64,000 nucleotides of DNA from Pseudomonas paralactis (GTDB lineage: Bacteria > Pseudomonadota > Gammaproteobacteria > Pseudomonadales > Pseudomonadaceae). Where the stretch lies: NCBI RefSeq assembly GCF_001439735.1, contig NZ_JYLN01000003.1, positions 558,001-622,000 on the forward strand, given 5' to 3'. The first letter of the stretch is position 1, and every line of letters starts with the position of its first letter. The position numbers and the translations under genes were made by a program. Shown here piece after piece: positions 61,316-64,000 of the stretch. A model generated the notes under the pieces. That model searched no databases. It saw only the letters and a list, made by a program, of their open reading frames with translations, and was not told where the DNA came from.

Positions 61316-62692
61316 ATGGCTATCAGCGTTTTCGACCTGTTCAAGATCGGCATCGGGCCTTCGAGTTCTCACACCGTGGGCCCCATGCGCGCCGCGGCGT
61401 TGTTTGTGCAGGCGTTGCGTGAGCGTGAACTGTTGGAGCAGGTTCGGCGTGTCGAAGTGCAGCTGTACGGCTCGTTGTCAGCCACCGGTATCGGCCATGG
61501 CAGTGATACGGCAACCATCATGGGCCTGATGGGCGAATGGCCGGACGCAATCGACCCCTCGCAAATCGGCGTGCGCATTCACACCCTGCGCGAAACCGAC
61601 ACGCTTCTGCTGGACGGGCGTTTGCCGGTGCCCTTTGTGTGGGCGCGGGACATGCGCCTGCTCGACGAGAACCTGCCGTTCCACCCCAATGCCATGACCC
61701 TGGTGGTATGGGGCGATGACGGCGAACTGCATCGCGATACCTACTATTCGGTCGGCGGCGGCTTTGTGGTGGATGAGGCCCAGGCCCAAAGCGGTGTGGC
61801 CGATATGGACCGCACCGAGCTGCCCTATGATTTTTCCAGTGCTGTGGAGCTGTTGCAGCTGTGCAAGACCCACAACCTGCGCGTTGCCGAACTGATGCTG
61901 GCGAATGAAAAAACCTGGCGCAGCGAAGAAGAAATCCGCAGCGGCCTGATGAAACTCTGGCGCGCCATGCAAGATTGCGTGGAGCAGGGCCTCAAGCACG
62001 AAGGCATCCTGCCCGGCGGCCTCAACGTTCGTCGTCGCGCCGCCAAGTTGCATCGCAGTTTGCAAGAGTTGGGCAAACCCAATGTGATCGGCTCGACCCT
62101 GAGTGCCATGGAATGGGTCAACCTGTTCGCTCTGGCGGTCAACGAAGAAAACGCCGCCGGTGGGCGCATGGTGACGGCGCCGACCAATGGCGCGGCGGGG
62201 ATTATCCCTGCGGTGCTGCACTACTTCATGAAGTTCAGTGAGGAGGTCACCGAAGCCAACGTGGTCGACTATATGCTCGGCGCGGCGGCGGTGGGCATTC
62301 TGTGCAAGAAAAACGCCTCGATTTCCGGCGCCGAAGTCGGTTGCCAGGGTGAAGTGGGGTCGGCCTGCGCCATGGCCGCCGCCGGGTTGGCGGAAATTCT
62401 CGGCGCTACGCCGGAGCAAGTGTGCAACGCCGCCGAAATTGGCCTGGAACACAACCTCGGCCTGACCTGCGATCCGGTCGGCGGCCTGGTGCAGGTGCCG
62501 TGCATCGAGCGCAATGCGATTGCGGCGGTGAAGGCCATCAACGCGGCGCAAATGGCCCTGCGTGGCGACGGCCAGCACTTTATCTCCCTGGACCGGGTGA
62601 TCCGCACCATGCGCGACACCGGCGCGGACATGCATGACAAGTACAAGGAAACGTCGCGGGGTGGGTTGGCGGTGAGTGCGGTTGAGTGCTGA
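61316..62692 (+). CDS. sdaB: L-serine ammonia-lyase (iron-sulfur serine deaminase)
   Basis: 458 residues, single-chain Fe-S serine dehydratase converting serine to pyruvate and ammonia. N-terminal [12 protein letters not shown] and the C-terminal cysteines in [12 protein letters not shown] and LTCDPVGG (cluster ligands) are present. AGGAGTTCTACCGC precedes the ATG. In pseudomonads it ends the pathway choline, betaine, dimethylglycine, sarcosine, glycine, serine, pyruvate, explaining its place beside cbcXWV and gbdR. Confidence 0.95.
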   Translation: MAISVFDLFKIGIGPSSSHTVGPMRAAALFVQALRERELLEQVRRVEVQLYGSLSATGIGHGSDTATIMGLMGEWPDAIDPSQIGVRIHTLRETDTLLLDGRLPVPFVWARDMRLLDENLPFHPNAMTLVVWGDDGELHRDTYYSVGGGFVVDEAQAQSGVADMDRTELPYDFSSAVELLQLCKTHNLRVAELMLANEKTWRSEEEIRSGLMKLWRAMQDCVEQGLKHEGILPGGLNVRRRAAKLHRSLQELGKPNVIGSTLSAMEWVNLFALAVNEENAAGGRMVTAPTNGAAGIIPAVLHYFMKFSEEVTEANVVDYMLGAAAVGILCKKNASISGAEVGCQGEVGSACAMAAAGLAEILGATPEQVCNAAEIGLEHNLGLTCDPVGGLVQVPCIERNAIAAVKAINAAQMALRGDGQHFISLDRVIRTMRDTGADMHDKYKETSRGGLAVSAVEC

Positions 62693-62705
62693 GACCCAGT
62701 CGCCT

Positions 62706-62782
62706 GCATCGGGGGCAAGCCCCCTTCCACACTGTATTTGTGAACACATTCAAAATGTGGGAGGGGGCTTGCCCCCGATAGC
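62706..62782. repeat. REP pair, GGGGGCTTGCCCCC type
   Basis: Arms GCATCGGGGGCAAGCCCCCT and GGGGGCTTGCCCCCGATAGC, inverted, just after sdaB. Confidence 0.88.
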
Positions 62783-63191
62783 CATACTGCAGACACAATT
62801 GCTCATAAAGTGAACACCAGGTCAAAAAAACGCCACCTTTTAGCGCGTCGCAAACAGATAAGTAGCTACCAAACGATTTCCCCCTCGTCACCCGTCCATT
62901 GTGCTTTGGGTGACAGACATGTCCTACGCCCGCAAAGCGCCTTCCCACAAGTGCTACCGATTTGCTCACACCGCTTGAACAGCCCCCTTCGCACGTCATA
63001 TCCCGCACTCCACGCGCGGGCTTATATAGACGCATCGACAGGTCGTTTTCAGGAGTTATTGAATAGCCATTCAATTTTCGGCATGGCATTTGCTCTGTCA
63101 ATTCAAAGCCTCTCTCCCCTCGCAGGGGATGAGCGCAATAACAAGAGCCTCGCCTGAGGCCATCACCCGCTTTGTGTGAGGAGATACCGCG
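62783..63191. promoter_or_regulatory. gbdR upstream region with two inverted repeats
   Basis: About 410 bp without a gene between the REP after sdaB and gbdR. Two inverted repeats stand out: GTCACCC-N14-GGGTGAC (62887-62914) and ATTGAAT-AGCC-ATTCAAT (63058-63075). The second lies 117 bp before the gbdR start and could be an operator; its half-site resembles the BetI half ATTGAAC but with different spacing. No other feature is clear. Confidence 0.4.
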
Positions 63192-64000
63192 ATGACGTCG
63201 TTCAACTCCGGGGCCCAACCCCAGAACCGTGCGCCTCAATCCATCGGCTTTTTGCTGCTGGACAATTTCACGCTGATTTCACTGGCATCGGCCGTGGAAC
63301 CTCTGCGCATGGCCAACCAGCTGTCCGGCCGCGAGCTGTACCGCTGGACAACCCTGAGCGTCGACGGCAACCAGGTATGGGCCAGTGACGGCCTGCAAAT
63401 CACTCCCGACGCCTCCATGCACAAAGCGCCGGCGCTGGACACGGTCATCGTCTGCGGCGGCGTCGGTATCCAGCGCACTGTCACCCGTGAGCATGTGTCG
63501 TGGCTGCAAAGCCAGGCGCGCCAATCCCGTCGCCTGGGTGCCGTGTGTACCGGCAGTTGGGCCCTGGCTTGCGCGGGTCTGCTCGACGGTTTTGATTGCA
63601 GCGTGCATTGGGAATGCCTGGCGTCGATGCAGGAAGCCTTCCCGCGCGTTGCGATGAGCACGCGTCTGTTCACCCTCGACCGCAACCGCTTCACCAGCTC
63701 CGGCGGCACCGCGCCGCTGGACATGATGCTGCACTTGATCAGCCGCGACCACGGCCGTGAATTGTCGGCGGCCATCTCCGAGATGTTCGTCTACGAGCGC
63801 ATCCGCAACGAACAGGATCACCAGCGCGTGCCGCTCAAGCACATGCTCGGCACCAACCAGCCGAAGCTGCAGGAAATCGTCGCGCTGATGGAAGCCAACC
63901 TCGAAGAGCCCATCGACCTGGATGAACTGGCGGTATATGTCGCTGTGTCGCGCCGCCAGCTGGAGCGGCTGTTCCAGAAATACCTGCACTGCTCGCCGTC
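63192..64000 (+). CDS. gbdR: GbdR, AraC-family activator of glycine betaine catabolism (3' end cut by window)
   Basis: The first 269 codons are present; the frame is open at the window edge. An N-terminal DJ-1/PfpI-like (GATase1) domain shows IGFLLLDNFTLISLASAVEPLRMA and GAVCTGSWALACAG; the AraC HTH begins at about residue 240 (EPIDLDELAVYVAVSRRQLERLF). GbdR senses glycine betaine and dimethylglycine and activates cbcXWV, sdaB and betaine demethylation genes in P. aeruginosa. The ATG at 63192 fits the family start, with GAGGAGATACCGCG ahead. Confidence 0.93.
   Translation, partial: MTSFNSGAQPQNRAPQSIGFLLLDNFTLISLASAVEPLRMANQLSGRELYRWTTLSVDGNQVWASDGLQITPDASMHKAPALDTVIVCGGVGIQRTVTREHVSWLQSQARQSRRLGAVCTGSWALACAGLLDGFDCSVHWECLASMQEAFPRVAMSTRLFTLDRNRFTSSGGTAPLDMMLHLISRDHGRELSAAISEMFVYERIRNEQDHQRVPLKHMLGTNQPKLQEIVALMEANLEEPIDLDELAVYVAVSRRQLERLFQKYLHCSP

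Overview
The window is chromosomal DNA of a Pseudomonas, most likely of the P. fluorescens group. The GC content is high, nearly every gene is of ordinary Pseudomonas type, and about fifteen paired REP (REPIN-like) repeats of P. fluorescens style lie between genes. Gene order matches known Pseudomonas blocks (rsmE-bioA; sahR-metK // tkt-epd-pgk-fba; betA-betB-betI // betT, cbcVWX, sdaB, gbdR). I see no tRNA, rRNA, CRISPR array, insertion sequence with a transposase, or prophage. Both window edges cut a gene: a DadA-like oxidase at the left and gbdR at the right.

Left part (1-24.7 kb): a D-amino-acid oxidation unit (two tandem DadA-like enzymes, a RidA-type imine deaminase and a GltI-like binding protein); a REP pair split by a 391-bp element with terminal inverted repeats; rsmE, bioA, cytochrome b561, a YceI protein, rhlE, a solute-binding protein, a putative glycosyltransferase, and then metF and ahcY. 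The ahcY leader carries an S-adenosylhomocysteine (SAH) riboswitch. Next come a thioesterase, an ExoU-like patatin phospholipase, a formate/nitrite-type channel, a cation/proton antiporter, small membrane proteins, mltA, a cytochrome c' lipoprotein and ligB.

Middle (24.7-45 kb): metK is preceded on its own strand by an ArsR-methyltransferase fusion of the SahR type, with a 26-bp palindrome upstream. The divergent tkt starts the tkt-epd-pgk-two small lipoproteins-fba carbon block. A lower-GC accessory patch (about 33.7-35.9 kb) holds an unrecognised Lys- and Cys-free small protein, a small Pseudomonas-type protein with a highly structured leader RNA, and a PL7 alginate lyase without a signal peptide. 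Then come a REC-PAS-GGDEF-EAL protein, a YgjP-type metalloprotein, an HTH protein, ElaA, a binding protein, a YccS-type membrane protein, an HI0933-type flavoprotein and dbpA.

Right part (45-64 kb): a minus-strand run of a TldD/TldE-like protease pair, an RhlA-type 3-hydroxyacyl transferase and a DHA2 multidrug-type MFS exporter, with no RhlB glycosyltransferase. It is followed by the choline-to-glycine-betaine locus: betIBA with a perfect BetI-type palindrome, betT, the cbcXWV choline ABC transporter, sdaB and the AraC-family regulator gbdR. Three motif copies in exact 21-bp phase lie between cbcX and sdaB.

The most notable points are two unrelated SAH sensors on the same methyl cycle, the structured strand-specific leader RNA at 34783-34856, the 391-bp TIR element with 10-bp flanking direct repeats, the RhlA-MFS pair without a glycosyltransferase, and the ExoU-like phospholipase with a hairpin at its start site.
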